This document shows positions 1-10,436 of a DNA stretch of 64,000 bases, in pieces. Position 1 is the stretch's first letter; each line of letters opens with the position of its first letter. The notes beneath the pieces are model-generated. The model was not told where the DNA came from. It ran no database searches and saw only the letters and a list, made by a program, of their open reading frames with translations. The position numbers were made by a program, and so were the translations under genes. This DNA is from Deferribacterales bacterium Deferri_01. Its GTDB lineage: Bacteria; Chrysiogenota; Deferribacteres; Deferribacterales; Geovibrionaceae. The stretch spans positions 42,558 to 106,557 of the forward strand of contig LUZY01000005.1 in the NCBI GenBank assembly GCA_001603805.1. Direction: 5' to 3'.

Positions 1-3
1 GAT

Positions 4-1911
4 GTGAGACTGTTAAGGTTTTTCGGCGGGTTTACAGTCCTGACGGCAATACTCTGTTACGGGCTCATTGTTTTTTATAAGGGTGAGGTGATGTTCTTTA
101 AGCATTATCTCCCCGATGATTATTCTATTCCATACCAGAGCAGGCAGGGGCAGTCTTTCACGGTTTACGATTCCGAAGGAGTTCTGCTGGAAAAACGCAC
201 TTTTATGCGGAGCGATCCTCTGAACCCTGAAGAAATAGGGCTTTTCAGGGACTGGTTCAGGGTGCTTGATCTTGAACTGGACGGCTATCCTCTCCCCAAT
301 GAATTATTTGACCTTTATTTTCTCGACTTTATGAATATTGAGACCGAAGCCGTGCGGAGCTACATTGTGAACAGCCATGTGGACAGGCTTCTTGAAGATT
401 CACCGGTAACGGGCATACGTCTGCGATTGCTGCGCTATCTCACCGCAGACCGGCTGCTGGAATCCGCAGGATTCCCAGCTCTGTACGCCGCATATGCGGA
501 TAATATAGTCATGGGCGACAGCACATACGGTATCAAGGCAGCCGCACAAACATTCTTTAACTGCAACATTCACAGGGCAAATCAAAAGGAAAAAGCGTTT
601 CTGTTCTCTCTTCTCAAAGACTACTCTCTCTATGAACCAATGGAAAATTTTGCCGCTGCTGAAAGGCGTGCCAATATTTATCTGCACCTTCTTTATCAGA
701 GAGGTGTACTTGAGTGGGACGAATATGCAGATGTGAGAGACAGCCGGATCAGGCTTAATATGGCAAAAGACCCTGAACCCGTGGAAATAGAATATCTTCG
801 GGCTGTTGCAGACGAGCTTAAGGAACTGGGTGTTGAAGCGGGGGAACCCTGCACTGTTTATACTCATTTCGACGCAGAAAAAACAGAGATGCTCCGCCGT
901 TTGGTTTCTGAATATATGGCAGATAAAGACAGCAGGCTCCAGACTGCCTTTGTGCTTCTGGATGTGGAGAAGGGCGGAATAGTCGCCATGGCTGGGGCAA
1001 GGGAAGGCAAAAGCCTGAAAAGAGCCTACTACACCCGCCGCCAGACAGGTTCAACGTTTAAACCCATAGTCTACGCCTCAGCATTTGACAGCGGAATGAA
1101 ACCTACTGATTTTGTTAACGATACCAGACATGTATATAAAATAGGGCGGCGTAGTTACTCACCTAGAAACTTTGACGAGCTTTATCTGGGCAACATCCCC
1201 GCCCGCAAAGGGCTTGTGTACTCCCTTAATAATGCCACTATTCAGCTAGCGGTGAAAACCGGTCTTAAAAGAGTGGCGGAAGAGGCTGTTAAGATGGGCA
1301 TGAGGGCGGATGTCCGCCCGTATTTCGCTATGCCTCTGGGTGTTTTTCCTGTTACTCCGGCTAATCTGGCGCAGGTTTACGGAACTCTGGCTGATTACGG
1401 TGTTTACCGTGAGCGGGGGCTGATTCGTAAGGTTGAATTCCCTGACGGCAGGGTTATTTTCCCCGGAAATGAAATGACAAGGGTTCTTGATGCCAGAGCG
1501 GCTTATCAGACACTTTACATAATGCAGGATGTGCCCAGAATAGGCACAGCGAAGGGCAAGGGGCTGATAAAAGGCACTGCCGCCAAAACAGGCACGACCG
1601 ATGAATACAGAGACGCATGGATAGCTGCTGTTTTCCCGCCTTATGTGGGCATTGTCTGGGTAGGGTATGACAACAGCAGAAGCATGGGAGACAAGGGAAC
1701 AGGGGGCTCAATGGCTGCACCCCTTATGGCAAAGGTGCAGAAGGAACTTTTAGATACCGGATACGAAGCTGTATTTCCTGTGCCGGATGGTGTGGAATTC
1801 CGCAAAGTTTCATCCGCAGACGGCAGATTGATCACCCCGAAATGCTCTTCAAAACGAGGCTACACGGAGGCTCTCTGCACTGATAATCTCCCTGCTGAAT
1901 GCGTCAGATAA
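4..1911 (+). CDS. Penicillin-binding protein, class A-like with degenerate glycosyltransferase
   Basis: Peptidoglycan transpeptidase anchored in the inner membrane. The GTG at 4 overlaps a TGA in another frame (5-7), the usual GTGA coupling to an upstream gene outside the window, so the protein is probably complete at 635 aa. Residues 5-25 form a membrane anchor. The transpeptidase motifs are intact: SxxK at S350-TFK, SxN at S407-LN and KTG at K528. The preceding region resembles the end of a GT51 glycosyltransferase (TYGIKAAAQTFF), but the usual ED..F..H.G and GGSTITQQ blocks with the catalytic glutamates cannot be found. Cross-linking is therefore likely, while glycan polymerisation is doubtful. 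The role as a PBP is firm; which PBP paralogue it is remains unclear. Confidence 0.85.
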   Translation: MRLLRFFGGFTVLTAILCYGLIVFYKGEVMFFKHYLPDDYSIPYQSRQGQSFTVYDSEGVLLEKRTFMRSDPLNPEEIGLFRDWFRVLDLELDGYPLPNELFDLYFLDFMNIETEAVRSYIVNSHVDRLLEDSPVTGIRLRLLRYLTADRLLESAGFPALYAAYADNIVMGDSTYGIKAAAQTFFNCNIHRANQKEKAFLFSLLKDYSLYEPMENFAAAERRANIYLHLLYQRGVLEWDEYADVRDSRIRLNMAKDPEPVEIEYLRAVADELKELGVEAGEPCTVYTHFDAEKTEMLRRLVSEYMADKDSRLQTAFVLLDVEKGGIVAMAGAREGKSLKRAYYTRRQTGSTFKPIVYASAFDSGMKPTDFVNDTRHVYKIGRRSYSPRNFDELYLGNIPARKGLVYSLNNATIQLAVKTGLKRVAEEAVKMGMRADVRPYFAMPLGVFPVTPANLAQVYGTLADYGVYRERGLIRKVEFPDGRVIFPGNEMTRVLDARAAYQTLYIMQDVPRIGTAKGKGLIKGTAAKTGTTDEYRDAWIAAVFPPYVGIVWVGYDNSRSMGDKGTGGSMAAPLMAKVQKELLDTGYEAVFPVPDGVEFRKVSSADGRLITPKCSSKRGYTEALCTDNLPAECVR

Positions 1912-1984
1912 GTCAAATATAGCTAAATACTTCAAAATGATATAAAGTAGTGGATATGACTCCGCAGCGGAAGGTAATTTGAAA

Positions 1985-2494
1985 ATGAAAAAAAATATAT
2001 ATTTAATCGGTTTTATGGGAACAGGTAAAAGCACAGTGGGCAGACTTGTGGCTGAAAAGCTCGGTATGGAATTCTGCGATACTGATGCCATGGTTGAGGC
2101 AAAATCCGGAATGACAATCTCTGAAATATTCGACGAGATGGATGAGGAAGCCTTCCGCAGCATGGAGACCGATGTTCTGAAAGAGATTACCGAGAAGAAA
2201 AACCTTGTTGTGTCAACGGGGGGCGGTATAGTTGTAACCAAAGGAAATATGGAGATCATGCGGCAGGCAGGCAGTCTGATTACTCTGATGGCTTCGCCGG
2301 AGCAGATTTTTGAGAGAATAAAAGATGATAAGGGCAGACCCCTGCTGCAGGTGGAAAGTCCTCTTGATGAAATAAAAAAGCTGATTTTTGACAGAGCGCC
2401 GTTTTACATCAACACGGATTATATAGTGGAAACCACAGAGATGAGCCCGTCTGAAGCGGCGGAAGAGATAATAAGGTTTGTGGGAAATGCGTAA
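1985..2494 (+). CDS. aroK: Shikimate kinase
   Basis: Phosphorylates shikimate at the 3-hydroxyl with ATP, the fifth step to chorismate. A Walker A motif GFMGTGKST sits at residues 9-17, followed by the FCDTDAMVE shikimate-binding segment, the STGGG motif and the RPLL lid region. At 169 aa the length is normal. A TTG at 1979 is in frame, but the AAGG ribosome site ends about 10 nt before the ATG at 1985 and only about 4 nt before the TTG, so the ATG is chosen. It overlaps aroB by 8 nt and lies in an aro cluster with aroB and aroQ. Confidence 0.96.
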   Translation: MKKNIYLIGFMGTGKSTVGRLVAEKLGMEFCDTDAMVEAKSGMTISEIFDEMDEEAFRSMETDVLKEITEKKNLVVSTGGGIVVTKGNMEIMRQAGSLITLMASPEQIFERIKDDKGRPLLQVESPLDEIKKLIFDRAPFYINTDYIVETTEMSPSEAAEEIIRFVGNA

Positions 2495-3524
2495 GATACA
2501 TGTGGATCTTGAAAAACAGGTGGATGAGTCATATGACATTAACCTGTCATCCGGTTTTATAGAGGATACGCTCTCACATTACGAGGATGCGTTTTTTCTG
2601 GCGGATTCAACGGTTTACGCATTTTACGGAGAGCTTTTTCAGGGGCGCAGAACCTTTGTTCTTGAAGCATCAGAAAAAGCAAAGAGCATCGAATCCGTTA
2701 TCAGCGTACTTGAGTTTCTCCATGACGGCGGCTGCCGCAGGGATGGAACGCTTGTTGCAGTTGGCGGAGGTATAACCGGTGATCTGGGCGGGTTTGCCGC
2801 TTCTCTTTATATGAGAGGCATAAACTATGTTCAGGTTCCCACAACGCTGCTTTCCATGGTTGATTCCTCTGTAGGCGGGAAAACAGGCGTAAATTTCTTG
2901 ACATCAAAGAATAATATCGGTGCGTTTCATCAGCCCAAGGCTGTCTATATTGATACGGATTTTCTGAAGACTCTCGATGATGATGAGTTTCTCAACGGAA
3001 TGGCTGAGGTTGTGAAATACGGCGCAATATTTGATGCAGATTTTTTTGATATGCTTCTGGAGAAGAAGGCGGAAGTTATTGCCAGAAATCAGGATGTTCT
3101 TCTGGAGATAATCACCGAATGCTGCCGCATGAAGGCGGAAGTGGTGAAAGAGGACGAAAAGGAACAGGGTGTGCGCAAGCTCCTTAACTTCGGACACACC
3201 TTCGGACACGCAATAGAGACTGACTCCGGCTTTGCTGTGAAACACGGCTTCGGTGTCGCCACCGGAATGTATCTGGAAAATATGTTCGGGCTGAAAGAGG
3301 GTTACTGTTCGGAGGATTCTGTGAAAAGACTCTCCGAAATCCTTGACGCTTACGGTTTTGACAAAGAGTATAAAATAAAAGATAAAGATGCGTTTTTCGC
3401 TGCTCTTTCCGCAGATAAAAAAGCGGATAAAAAAGGACTTACAGTTGTTTTTGCCTCTGAGATAGGTAAGGCTGAGTGGGTCAGCGGCATTAAAGCGGAT
3501 CTTGTTAAGGATTTTTACTGCTGA
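2487..3524 (+). CDS. aroB: 3-dehydroquinate synthase
   Basis: Cyclises DAHP to 3-dehydroquinate using NAD and a divalent metal, the second shikimate-pathway step. The NAD-binding stretch VAVGGGITGDLGGFAA, the SSVGGKTGVN substrate loop, the EVVKYG segment and the FGHTFGHAIE metal-ligand segment are all present. The ATG at 2487 overlaps the aroK stop by 8 nt (ATGCGTAA). An in-frame TTG at 2478 would lie further inside aroK and add residues not expected in the family. Length about 345 aa, normal. It is translationally coupled to aroK. Confidence 0.96.
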   Translation: MRKIHVDLEKQVDESYDINLSSGFIEDTLSHYEDAFFLADSTVYAFYGELFQGRRTFVLEASEKAKSIESVISVLEFLHDGGCRRDGTLVAVGGGITGDLGGFAASLYMRGINYVQVPTTLLSMVDSSVGGKTGVNFLTSKNNIGAFHQPKAVYIDTDFLKTLDDDEFLNGMAEVVKYGAIFDADFFDMLLEKKAEVIARNQDVLLEIITECCRMKAEVVKEDEKEQGVRKLLNFGHTFGHAIETDSGFAVKHGFGVATGMYLENMFGLKEGYCSEDSVKRLSEILDAYGFDKEYKIKDKDAFFAALSADKKADKKGLTVVFASEIGKAEWVSGIKADLVKDFYC

Positions 3525-3525
3525 T

Positions 3526-4962
3526 ATGGACGAAATTAACCGTTCCAAATATCTTAATGACATAGAGTATTTTTCACGAAAGCTGGAAGAAGATCCGGCT
3601 TCCAAGCTGTTTATGCCTCTTTCTGTGGCTCTTCTGAAACTCAATAAATATGATGATGTTATCTATTACTGTGCCCACGGGCTTGAGCATTTTCCGGAGC
3701 TGCTGGGTGCCAAAACTGTTATGGCACAGGCATATATGGGCAAGGGAAAAGTTGAGGACGCTAAAGGGCTTCTGAAACAGGTTATTTTAGTCAGCCGTTT
3801 TAACTACAAAGCAAACAAGCTCATGGGTGATATATACCGTGCAGAAAACGATATTGAACGTGCCCTTGAGTATTACAGAAAAGCATACAGGATTTCGCCG
3901 GAGGATAAAAAGCTCGGCGAAGATATTATAGAGCTTGAAAATCTTCTGGAAAAAGGCTTTCAGGCTGCCGATGAACTCGAACTCCCTGACAGGGACAGTG
4001 ATCTTGTGGAGGCTATGGCAGGGGAACTTGCCGATGAAGTTAAAGAAGAGCTTTCCCACGATACATATGAAGATAAAGACCTTGCGGAAGATGAAATAGA
4101 GAAGACCCTTCAGCAGATCTCCGAAAAAGATGCGGAGGATGAAGACGGGTTTGATATGGACAGCCTCGGCAGGGAAGACTTTGAGGAAGAGATCAGAGAA
4201 AATCTTCTTGCCAGTGTGGATGATGAGATAAGATCAAAAGAAATTCAGGGCGATGTGGTTCGTCTTGACGAAGAAGATATTCTCTCCGAACCGCCTGAAC
4301 CTGCAAAAAAACAGGAAAAAGCTTTTCCGGAGGCAAGTTCAGATGACGACCGTATTGAGCTTGACGATTTCGCCGCAGAGATAGAAAAAGCCGAAGACGA
4401 TGCTGTTATGTCAATGCTGGGAGACGCCTTTTCTTCTTTCGGGTCATCTTCTTACGGCGATGAAATAATTGCGGATAAACCCCGTGAATTTATAGAAGAC
4501 AGTGAATCAGAAGGGCATTTCATCCATGATGAGCCTGAACACAGATTTGATGATGAATCAGAGGAACTGCCAGAAGAACATACGGCAGAGCCGGAAGAAG
4601 AAACTGAGCGTGAGGAACTGAACGAGGCAGATGCTGTACAGGAGCCGGAAGTAGAACCTGAACAGTATTCTTTTGAAGAGGAACCCGCAGAGGAAGTCAT
4701 TAAGGAAGAGCCCATAAGCCGGCTGGAGCCTGAAACGGAAGAAACTGAAGAGATTCTTCCCGACGCAGAGCCTGAAAAGGAAGAACCTGAAGAACCTGCC
4801 ACGACCGAACAGCCCGAACCCAAGCAGCTTACCCCCCAAGAAAAACTGGCGGAAGCTAAAAGAATGCTTGTGGAAGCTCAGGTGGTGACCCTTGAAAATG
4901 CTCTCGCCTGCGTAATAAATAAAACAAGAAAAAGAAAGCAAGCCTCGAAGGAGGAAAAATGA
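3526..4962 (+). CDS. TPR protein with long acidic C-terminal region
   Basis: Not a characterised gene. The first ~150 residues form tetratricopeptide helices (for example [21 protein letters not shown] and [29 protein letters not shown]). Residues ~170-440 are strongly acidic and low in complexity, rich in Glu, Asp and Ser, and probably disordered. The last ~40 residues are basic (NKTRKRKQ). There is no signal peptide, so it is probably a cytoplasmic scaffold. The ATG at 3526 lies 2 nt after the aroB stop; an in-frame TTG at 3502 is inside aroB and less likely. It sits between aroB and aroQ and overlaps aroQ by 4 nt, so it is cotranscribed with the aro genes. Function unknown. Confidence 0.85.
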   Translation: MDEINRSKYLNDIEYFSRKLEEDPASKLFMPLSVALLKLNKYDDVIYYCAHGLEHFPELLGAKTVMAQAYMGKGKVEDAKGLLKQVILVSRFNYKANKLMGDIYRAENDIERALEYYRKAYRISPEDKKLGEDIIELENLLEKGFQAADELELPDRDSDLVEAMAGELADEVKEELSHDTYEDKDLAEDEIEKTLQQISEKDAEDEDGFDMDSLGREDFEEEIRENLLASVDDEIRSKEIQGDVVRLDEEDILSEPPEPAKKQEKAFPEASSDDDRIELDDFAAEIEKAEDDAVMSMLGDAFSSFGSSSYGDEIIADKPREFIEDSESEGHFIHDEPEHRFDDESEELPEEHTAEPEEETEREELNEADAVQEPEVEPEQYSFEEEPAEEVIKEEPISRLEPETEETEEILPDAEPEKEEPEEPATTEQPEPKQLTPQEKLAEAKRMLVEAQVVTLENALACVINKTRKRKQASKEEK

Positions 4963-5384
4963 AACTGCTTGTAATAAACGGACCTAACCTTAACCTGCTT
5001 GGCAGAAGGGAAAGCACGCACTACGGAACGCTTACCCTTACTGACATAAATACAAAGCTTATTGAAAAAGCGGACGGCAGGGCGGAGATGGAGTTTTTTC
5101 AGTCGAATCATGAAGGGGCTATCATAGACCGTATCCAGCAGGCATCAGGTTTTGACGGAATCATACTCAACGCTGGAGCATACACTCATACAAGCATAGC
5201 GATACGGGATGCTCTGCTGACAGTGAAGATACCTTTTGTTGAGGTGCATCTTTCCAATGTATATGCCAGAGAGGACTTCCGCCATAAATCATATCTCAGT
5301 GATATAGCAAAAGGCGTTGTTGCCGGTTTCGGCTGGATGTCATACATTCTTGCCCTTGAATCTTTCCTTTCGGAGTCAAAATGA
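4959..5384 (+). CDS. aroQ: 3-dehydroquinate dehydratase, type II
   Basis: Dehydrates 3-dehydroquinate to 3-dehydroshikimate, the third shikimate-pathway step. The type II signature is clear: [10 protein letters not shown] at the N-terminus, the catalytic Tyr in [15 protein letters not shown] and the EVHLSN segment carrying the catalytic His. At 141 aa it has the normal length for the dodecameric enzyme. A perfect AGGAGG precedes the ATG, which overlaps the upstream stop as ATGA. With aroK and aroB next door, three of the seven chorismate steps are clustered here. Confidence 0.97.
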   Translation: MKLLVINGPNLNLLGRRESTHYGTLTLTDINTKLIEKADGRAEMEFFQSNHEGAIIDRIQQASGFDGIILNAGAYTHTSIAIRDALLTVKIPFVEVHLSNVYAREDFRHKSYLSDIAKGVVAGFGWMSYILALESFLSESK

Positions 5385-6439
5385 AAAGAATAGAACGTCT
5401 TCTGGGGATGATGAACAAAACAGGTTTAAAAAACCTTCTGCTCACAGATCCGGCGGATATATTTTACCTTACAGGCTTCACAGGAAGCACAGCATATTTG
5501 TTTGTTGAACCTGAAAAAGCAGTTTTCTTTACAGACGGCAGATACGAAGAGCAGATCAAAACAGAAATCAGCAGCGAAATAAAAACTGTAATAGTTAAAA
5601 CCTACGGGACTTCCCTCTGCGAGCTTGCCAAACAGAAAGGACAGCTCACCGTCAGCCCCAAGTGCTCTCTCAGTGTTTACACTATGCTAAAGGACAGTGC
5701 AGAGGAGCTGCTCATTGATTCAAAAGATGTAGTAAGCCTCATGCGGAGCGTGAAGGACAGGGAAGAGGTTGAACTGATCGCACATGCCTTCAAGGTTGCA
5801 GGAAACGCATTTCTGGAATCACTGTCACAGTGGCGTTACGGAATGAACGAAACCGAATGGGCGGCGATCCTTGAATATAACATGCGAAAAAAGGGCGCAA
5901 CGGACAGAAGCTTTGAAACCATAATCGCTTCCGGCGAGAGGGGGGCACTCCCCCACGGAACAGCCGGAGCCCGTGTTATAAATGCAGGCGATCCTGTCAC
6001 TGTGGATTACGGCTGCAGGTTCAACTATTGCAGTGACATAACAAGAGTAGTCTATGACGGAAGTGACCCGTTTGTGCTTGAGATAACTGATATAGTTAAA
6101 GGCGCAATGGATGCGGCGAAATCAGTTATCCGCCCCGGTGTGCGTTGTTCTTCGGTTGATAAAGCAGCGAGGGACTACATAGAAAAAAAAGGCTACGGAG
6201 AGTTCTTTAATCATGGATTGGGGCATGGTGTGGGCATAAATGTTCATGAAGCGCCTTCGTTCAATTTCAGGGACGAAACGGTTCTTGTTCAGGGTATGGT
6301 ACTCACTGTTGAACCGGGTATTTACCTTCCCGGCAGATTCGGCGTAAGGCTTGAAGACACAGTGGTTGTAAGTGAAAACAGTTGTGTAAATCTTACCGCT
6401 GTGCTAGAAGACTACGTTTATAAAATCCTTCAGAGGTGA
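5381..6439 (+). CDS. M24 family Xaa-Pro aminopeptidase
   Basis: Cytoplasmic metallopeptidase that removes N-terminal residues preceding proline. It has the creatinase-like N-terminal domain (about residues 1-125) and the pita-bread catalytic domain. Five metal ligands are visible in order: Asp in VDYGC, Asp in CSDITR, His in HGLGHGVG, Glu in TVEPGIY and Glu in VRLEDT. The length of 352 aa matches short YpdF/PepQ-type enzymes. It overlaps aroQ by 4 nt and is followed 6 nt later by efp. The pairing with efp is common in bacteria and makes sense, since both act around proline-containing sequences. Confidence 0.9.
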   Translation: MKRIERLLGMMNKTGLKNLLLTDPADIFYLTGFTGSTAYLFVEPEKAVFFTDGRYEEQIKTEISSEIKTVIVKTYGTSLCELAKQKGQLTVSPKCSLSVYTMLKDSAEELLIDSKDVVSLMRSVKDREEVELIAHAFKVAGNAFLESLSQWRYGMNETEWAAILEYNMRKKGATDRSFETIIASGERGALPHGTAGARVINAGDPVTVDYGCRFNYCSDITRVVYDGSDPFVLEITDIVKGAMDAAKSVIRPGVRCSSVDKAARDYIEKKGYGEFFNHGLGHGVGINVHEAPSFNFRDETVLVQGMVLTVEPGIYLPGRFGVRLEDTVVVSENSCVNLTAVLEDYVYKILQR

Positions 6440-6445
6440 AGCCCG

Positions 6446-7015
6446 ATGATTACCCCGAACCAGTTTAAAAAAGGAGCAAAAATAGAAGTTGACGGTGAAC
6501 CCTACACCATCGTCGAATATCTTCATATAAAGATGGGAAGAGGCGGAGCAAACGTCCGCACCAAAATAAAAAGTCTTCTTACAGGCAACGTTATTGAAAG
6601 AACATACAAGTCCGATGAAAAAATAAAACAGCCGGACTTTGAAGAAAAAGAGATGCAGTATCTCTATAAAGACGGCGAATCCTATGTATTCATGGATAAT
6701 GAAACATATGAGCAGGTATTCGTACCCGAAGGTGACGTGGGCGAGCTTGCAGACTTTATGCCCGAAAACCTTAATGTTTACGTACTTCTCTTCAACCAGA
6801 AGCCTATGGGAGTTCAGCTCCCTAACTTCGTGGAGCTTCCCGTAGCGCAGACCGACCCCGGTCTCAAAGGCGACACGGTGAGCGGCGGTTCCAAACCGGC
6901 GACTGTCTCCACCGGAGGCGTTGTGCAGGTTCCGCTTTTTATTAATGAAGGAGATGTACTCAAGATTGATACAAGGACAGGCTCTTACATGGAAAGAGTA
7001 AGGTCTGCCAGATAG
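6446..7015 (+). CDS. efp: Elongation factor P
   Basis: Binds between the P and E sites and helps stalled ribosomes form peptide bonds at polyproline. All three OB-like domains are present and the length is 189 aa. The tip of domain I reads KMGRGGANVRTK, placing Arg32 where Escherichia coli has the beta-lysylated Lys34. Arg32 is rhamnosylated by EarP in Pseudomonas-type systems, but no earP, epmA or epmB homologue lies in this window, so the modification state is open. The gene follows the M24 peptidase and precedes accB. Confidence 0.97.
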   Translation: MITPNQFKKGAKIEVDGEPYTIVEYLHIKMGRGGANVRTKIKSLLTGNVIERTYKSDEKIKQPDFEEKEMQYLYKDGESYVFMDNETYEQVFVPEGDVGELADFMPENLNVYVLLFNQKPMGVQLPNFVELPVAQTDPGLKGDTVSGGSKPATVSTGGVVQVPLFINEGDVLKIDTRTGSYMERVRSAR

Positions 7016-7025
7016 GAGGAAGACT

Positions 7026-7499
7026 TTGGAACTTAAAGACATCAGGGAACTGATACGCTTCATTGACAAGTCGGAAATTAAAGAATTTGAATACGAAACA
7101 GAAAACGGGGAGAGAGTTTATATCTCCAAAAAAGACGATACACCTGTTTTTGCCGCTGCACCCGCAACTGCTTACGCTCAGGCACCCGCAGCACCTGCTG
7201 CACCCGCTGCTGCCCCAGCTTCTGCCGTGGAAAGCAAGGAAACCGGACTTACCGGTAATCAGGTAGAAATAAAAACACCTATAGTGGGTACATTCTACGA
7301 AGCTCCCTCACCCGGTGCAGAGCCTTTCATAAAAGAAGGCGATACTGTTAAAAAAGGTCAGACACTCTGCATAGTCGAAGCCATGAAAATCATGAATGAG
7401 ATAGAAGCTGAGTTCGACTGCAAGATAGTGCGTAAAATAGGGCAGAACGCTAAACCTGTCGAATACGGCGAAGTTATCTTCATAGCAGAGCCTGTTTAA
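7026..7499 (+). CDS. accB: Biotin carboxyl carrier protein of acetyl-CoA carboxylase
   Basis: Carries the biotin that is carboxylated by AccC and delivers CO2 to acetyl-CoA for malonyl-CoA synthesis. An N-terminal helical domain (1-40) is followed by an Ala/Pro-rich hinge (about 43-68) and the biotinyl domain, with Lys121 in the EAMKIMNE motif. The start is a TTG at 7026 with a strong AGGAGGA about 7 nt upstream; no better ATG exists. Length 157 aa. It is followed 10 nt later by accC. The carboxyltransferase subunits are not in the window. Confidence 0.96.
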   Translation: MELKDIRELIRFIDKSEIKEFEYETENGERVYISKKDDTPVFAAAPATAYAQAPAAPAAPAAAPASAVESKETGLTGNQVEIKTPIVGTFYEAPSPGAEPFIKEGDTVKKGQTLCIVEAMKIMNEIEAEFDCKIVRKIGQNAKPVEYGEVIFIAEPV

Positions 7500-7509
7500 G
7501 GAAAGGGCT

Positions 7510-8847
7510 ATGTTTGAAAAGGTTTTAGTAGCGAACAGAGGTGAAATAGCACTGAGAGTCCTGCGCGCCTGCAAGGAGCTTGGCATCAAAACTGTTGCCG
7601 TTTACTCCGAGGCAGACAAGGAATCTCTGCATGTCGCTTTCGCTGATGAGGCGGTCTGTATCGGACCTTACCAGTCAGCAAAAAGCTATCTCGACATAAA
7701 AAGCATTATCGCCGCAGCCGAAATAGCCAATGTGGATGCGATTCACCCCGGCTACGGCTTCATGGCGGAAAATGCCAATTTTGCCAAAATCTGCGAGGAA
7801 TGCGGATTCAAATTCATAGGACCCAAGGCGGAACACATTGACCTTATGGGCAATAAATCCCGTGCCAAGGATGTTATGAAAGGATTCGGCGTGCCGACAG
7901 TTCCCGGAAGTGACGGTGCTGTGGCTTCTGCTGATGAGGCGCTTAAGATAGCAAAAGAAATCGGCTTTCCCGTTATGATTAAGGCAAGCGCAGGCGGCGG
8001 CGGAAAAGGGATGAGGGTTGCGCTCAATGAAATGAGCTTCCTCAACAGCTTTCAGCTTGCCCGCTCCGAAAGTCTTAATGCTTTCAACTCGGATGAGATC
8101 TACATCGAAAAGTTTATAGAAAACCCCCGCCATATAGAGATTCAGGTCTTCGGTGACGGCAAAGGGAAAGGGCTCCACTTCTTTGAGCGTGAATGCTCCA
8201 TCCAGAGACGCCACCAGAAACTTCTTGAAGAGGCTCCCAGCATGGCTATCAGCGATGCCACAAGAAAGAAGATGGGCGAAGTTTCCGTAGCCGCTGTTGA
8301 ATCACTGGGCTATGAAAACGCAGGAACAATCGAATACCTTGTGGATGACAAAGAAAACTTCTACTTCATGGAGATGAACACCAGAATTCAGGTGGAACAC
8401 CCCGTGACAGAAATGATAACAGGCTATGATCTTGTTGTTCTTCAGCTTCGTGTGGCGGCAGGCGAACCGCTTACCATCAATCAGGAAGACATCAAAATCA
8501 TGGGACACGCCATAGAGTGCAGGATCAACGCCGAAGACCCCGAAACCTTCCGCCCCTGCCCCGGCAAAATTGACGGCTATATAGTTCCCGGCGGCTTCGG
8601 AGTAAGGGTTGACTCAAGCTGCTATCAGGGCTATACGGTTCTCCCTTATTATGACTCAATGATCGCAAAGCTCATAACCTTCGGTAAAACAAGGGATATG
8701 GCTATAGCGAGAATGAGAAGGGCGCTTGACGAATACGTTATAGACGGAATCAAAAGTACGATTCCCCTTCACGAACGTATCCTTGAACACCACGCCTTCA
8801 TTAAGGGCGACGTAACAACTGCATTCATAGAGAAGTATTTCGGATGA
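7510..8847 (+). CDS. accC: Biotin carboxylase subunit of acetyl-CoA carboxylase
   Basis: ATP-dependent carboxylation of the biotin on AccB with bicarbonate. The N-terminal [19 protein letters not shown], the glycine-rich ATP loop [25 protein letters not shown] and [13 protein letters not shown] are all canonical. At 445 aa it is the standard single-function AccC. Its stop overlaps the next start by 4 nt (ATGA), so the following TPR gene is coupled to it. Confidence 0.97.
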   Translation: MFEKVLVANRGEIALRVLRACKELGIKTVAVYSEADKESLHVAFADEAVCIGPYQSAKSYLDIKSIIAAAEIANVDAIHPGYGFMAENANFAKICEECGFKFIGPKAEHIDLMGNKSRAKDVMKGFGVPTVPGSDGAVASADEALKIAKEIGFPVMIKASAGGGGKGMRVALNEMSFLNSFQLARSESLNAFNSDEIYIEKFIENPRHIEIQVFGDGKGKGLHFFERECSIQRRHQKLLEEAPSMAISDATRKKMGEVSVAAVESLGYENAGTIEYLVDDKENFYFMEMNTRIQVEHPVTEMITGYDLVVLQLRVAAGEPLTINQEDIKIMGHAIECRINAEDPETFRPCPGKIDGYIVPGGFGVRVDSSCYQGYTVLPYYDSMIAKLITFGKTRDMAIARMRRALDEYVIDGIKSTIPLHERILEHHAFIKGDVTTAFIEKYFG

Positions 8848-10436
8848 GGTTTTTACTCGTTCCGCTTACTCTCTTACTTACATTAACATTCGCAAATCAG
8901 TCAGCCTCCGCCATCGAACAGGCGGAGGTGGACTCTGTTTATATTGAGGCGCTCTATGCCGCTGATGACGGTGATCTTGATACAGCCACATCAATGCTTG
9001 AAGGCATAAAAAAGGCTGCGGGCGATCCTTATATCTATCTCAAACTTTCAGACCTCTATATCAAACTTCAGATGTACGAAACAGCCAAGCTTCGCCTTGG
9101 TGAAGGTCTTGATACTTTCCCTGCCGATCCCGAACTTAACTTCGCTATGGCACAGCTTTACCTTTTCCATTACAGGGATGCCGGAATGGCTGAAATCTTT
9201 GCCTCAGACGCACTTAAAGCGGACAGAGACCCTAAATATCTGTTCATAATGGCGGATATTTATAAAATTCTCGGTGATGAAGAAGGTCTGATGAAAATTC
9301 TGGATGAGCTTGTGTTAAGTGAGCCTTCATCAAGAGTTCTGGTGGAGAGGGGAAATCTGCACCGTAATCATAACCGGCTCAAAGAAGCAGAAGCCGATTA
9401 TCTCAAAGCATATGAACTTGACGAAGACCTTGGAGCAGCTGCCAGACTCTCTGAGATTTATATAGAAGAGGAGAACTATGAAAAGGCTGTTAAATACCTT
9501 TCTATCCTCTCCGAAAAACGCCCTGATTTTGTACTTTCCGATCTTAAACTTGCTGAAATCTACAAACGCTCCGACAATAGCGGAAAAGCTCTTGAAATTT
9601 TCAGGCGGATACTGCCGAAGGTGGAAGGACGTGAAAAAATATACGTTCTCAGGCAGATTGCAGGCATCTACTACGCTGATGACGATTATAAAAATGCTCT
9701 GATATACTTCAAACAGGTCGCAGAACTTGCTCCTCAGGATGTTCAGGTATTCTACTCCATGGGAGTTATAAACGAGCTTGAAAACAAGTTCGCCGAAGCA
9801 GAAAAAAACTATCGCAAGGCTCTTGCGGTGCGCCCTGACTACGTTGAGGCAAGAAAGCGCATAGGCTTTATCAGCCTTCGTGATAAAAAATATGATGAAG
9901 GTATAAAAGTTATTACTAAAATTCCCGCCGACCTTCGTGATGTGGACTATTACCGCATAACAGGGGCTCTTTATAAAGAAAAAGGAACTCTTTCCAAGGC
10001 TTATGAAGTGCTTAGAAAAGGCTATGAGGAAAACCCTTCCTCTGTGGAACTTGTGATAGACTTTGCTCTTGTTCTTGAAAAGCAGAAAAAGTACGATGAG
10101 TGCTTTGAAGTGCTGAAAGACTCGCTGGAGCTTAATCCCGGCAACGCCGCCCTGATGAACTTTCTCGGTTTTACTTACGCTGATTTAAGCATTAAGCTTG
10201 ATGAAGCATATTCCCTCATAGAAAGCGCATTGGCGAAAGACCCTGAAAATCCTGCTTATCTTGACAGCATGGGATGGGTTCTCTACAGATTTGAGAAATA
10301 TGAAGAGGCTTACGGCTATCAGATAAGGGCTCTGCGAAAAGCCCCTGATGAAAAAGAGATCCGTGACCATATGAAAGCCATTCTGGAAAGGCTGGAGATT
10401 AACAAGTCGGTTGATGATATTCTCAAAGGAAAATAA
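8844..10436 (+). CDS. Secreted TPR-repeat protein
   Basis: Begins with a signal peptide (about 23 residues, hydrophobic core [13 protein letters not shown], cleavage near SASA-IE) and continues as about a dozen tetratricopeptide repeats, the best being around [21 protein letters not shown] and the final [19 protein letters not shown]. The 530-aa protein is probably periplasmic or peripheral to a membrane and acts as a protein-interaction scaffold. It is coupled to accC by a 4-nt overlap and overlaps the next lipoprotein gene by about 23 nt. A TPR gene of this kind next to lolB and ispE suggests a role at the cell envelope, but no specific function can be given. Confidence 0.85.
   Translation: MRFLLVPLTLLLTLTFANQSASAIEQAEVDSVYIEALYAADDGDLDTATSMLEGIKKAAGDPYIYLKLSDLYIKLQMYETAKLRLGEGLDTFPADPELNFAMAQLYLFHYRDAGMAEIFASDALKADRDPKYLFIMADIYKILGDEEGLMKILDELVLSEPSSRVLVERGNLHRNHNRLKEAEADYLKAYELDEDLGAAARLSEIYIEEENYEKAVKYLSILSEKRPDFVLSDLKLAEIYKRSDNSGKALEIFRRILPKVEGREKIYVLRQIAGIYYADDDYKNALIYFKQVAELAPQDVQVFYSMGVINELENKFAEAEKNYRKALAVRPDYVEARKRIGFISLRDKKYDEGIKVITKIPADLRDVDYYRITGALYKEKGTLSKAYEVLRKGYEENPSSVELVIDFALVLEKQKKYDECFEVLKDSLELNPGNAALMNFLGFTYADLSIKLDEAYSLIESALAKDPENPAYLDSMGWVLYRFEKYEEAYGYQIRALRKAPDEKEIRDHMKAILERLEINKSVDDILKGK

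Noticed and set aside
400..867. Long minus-strand open frames inside genes such as the PBP, accC, guaB and GspE
   Set aside because: Antisense shadows of clear plus-strand genes, with no start signals and implausible composition.
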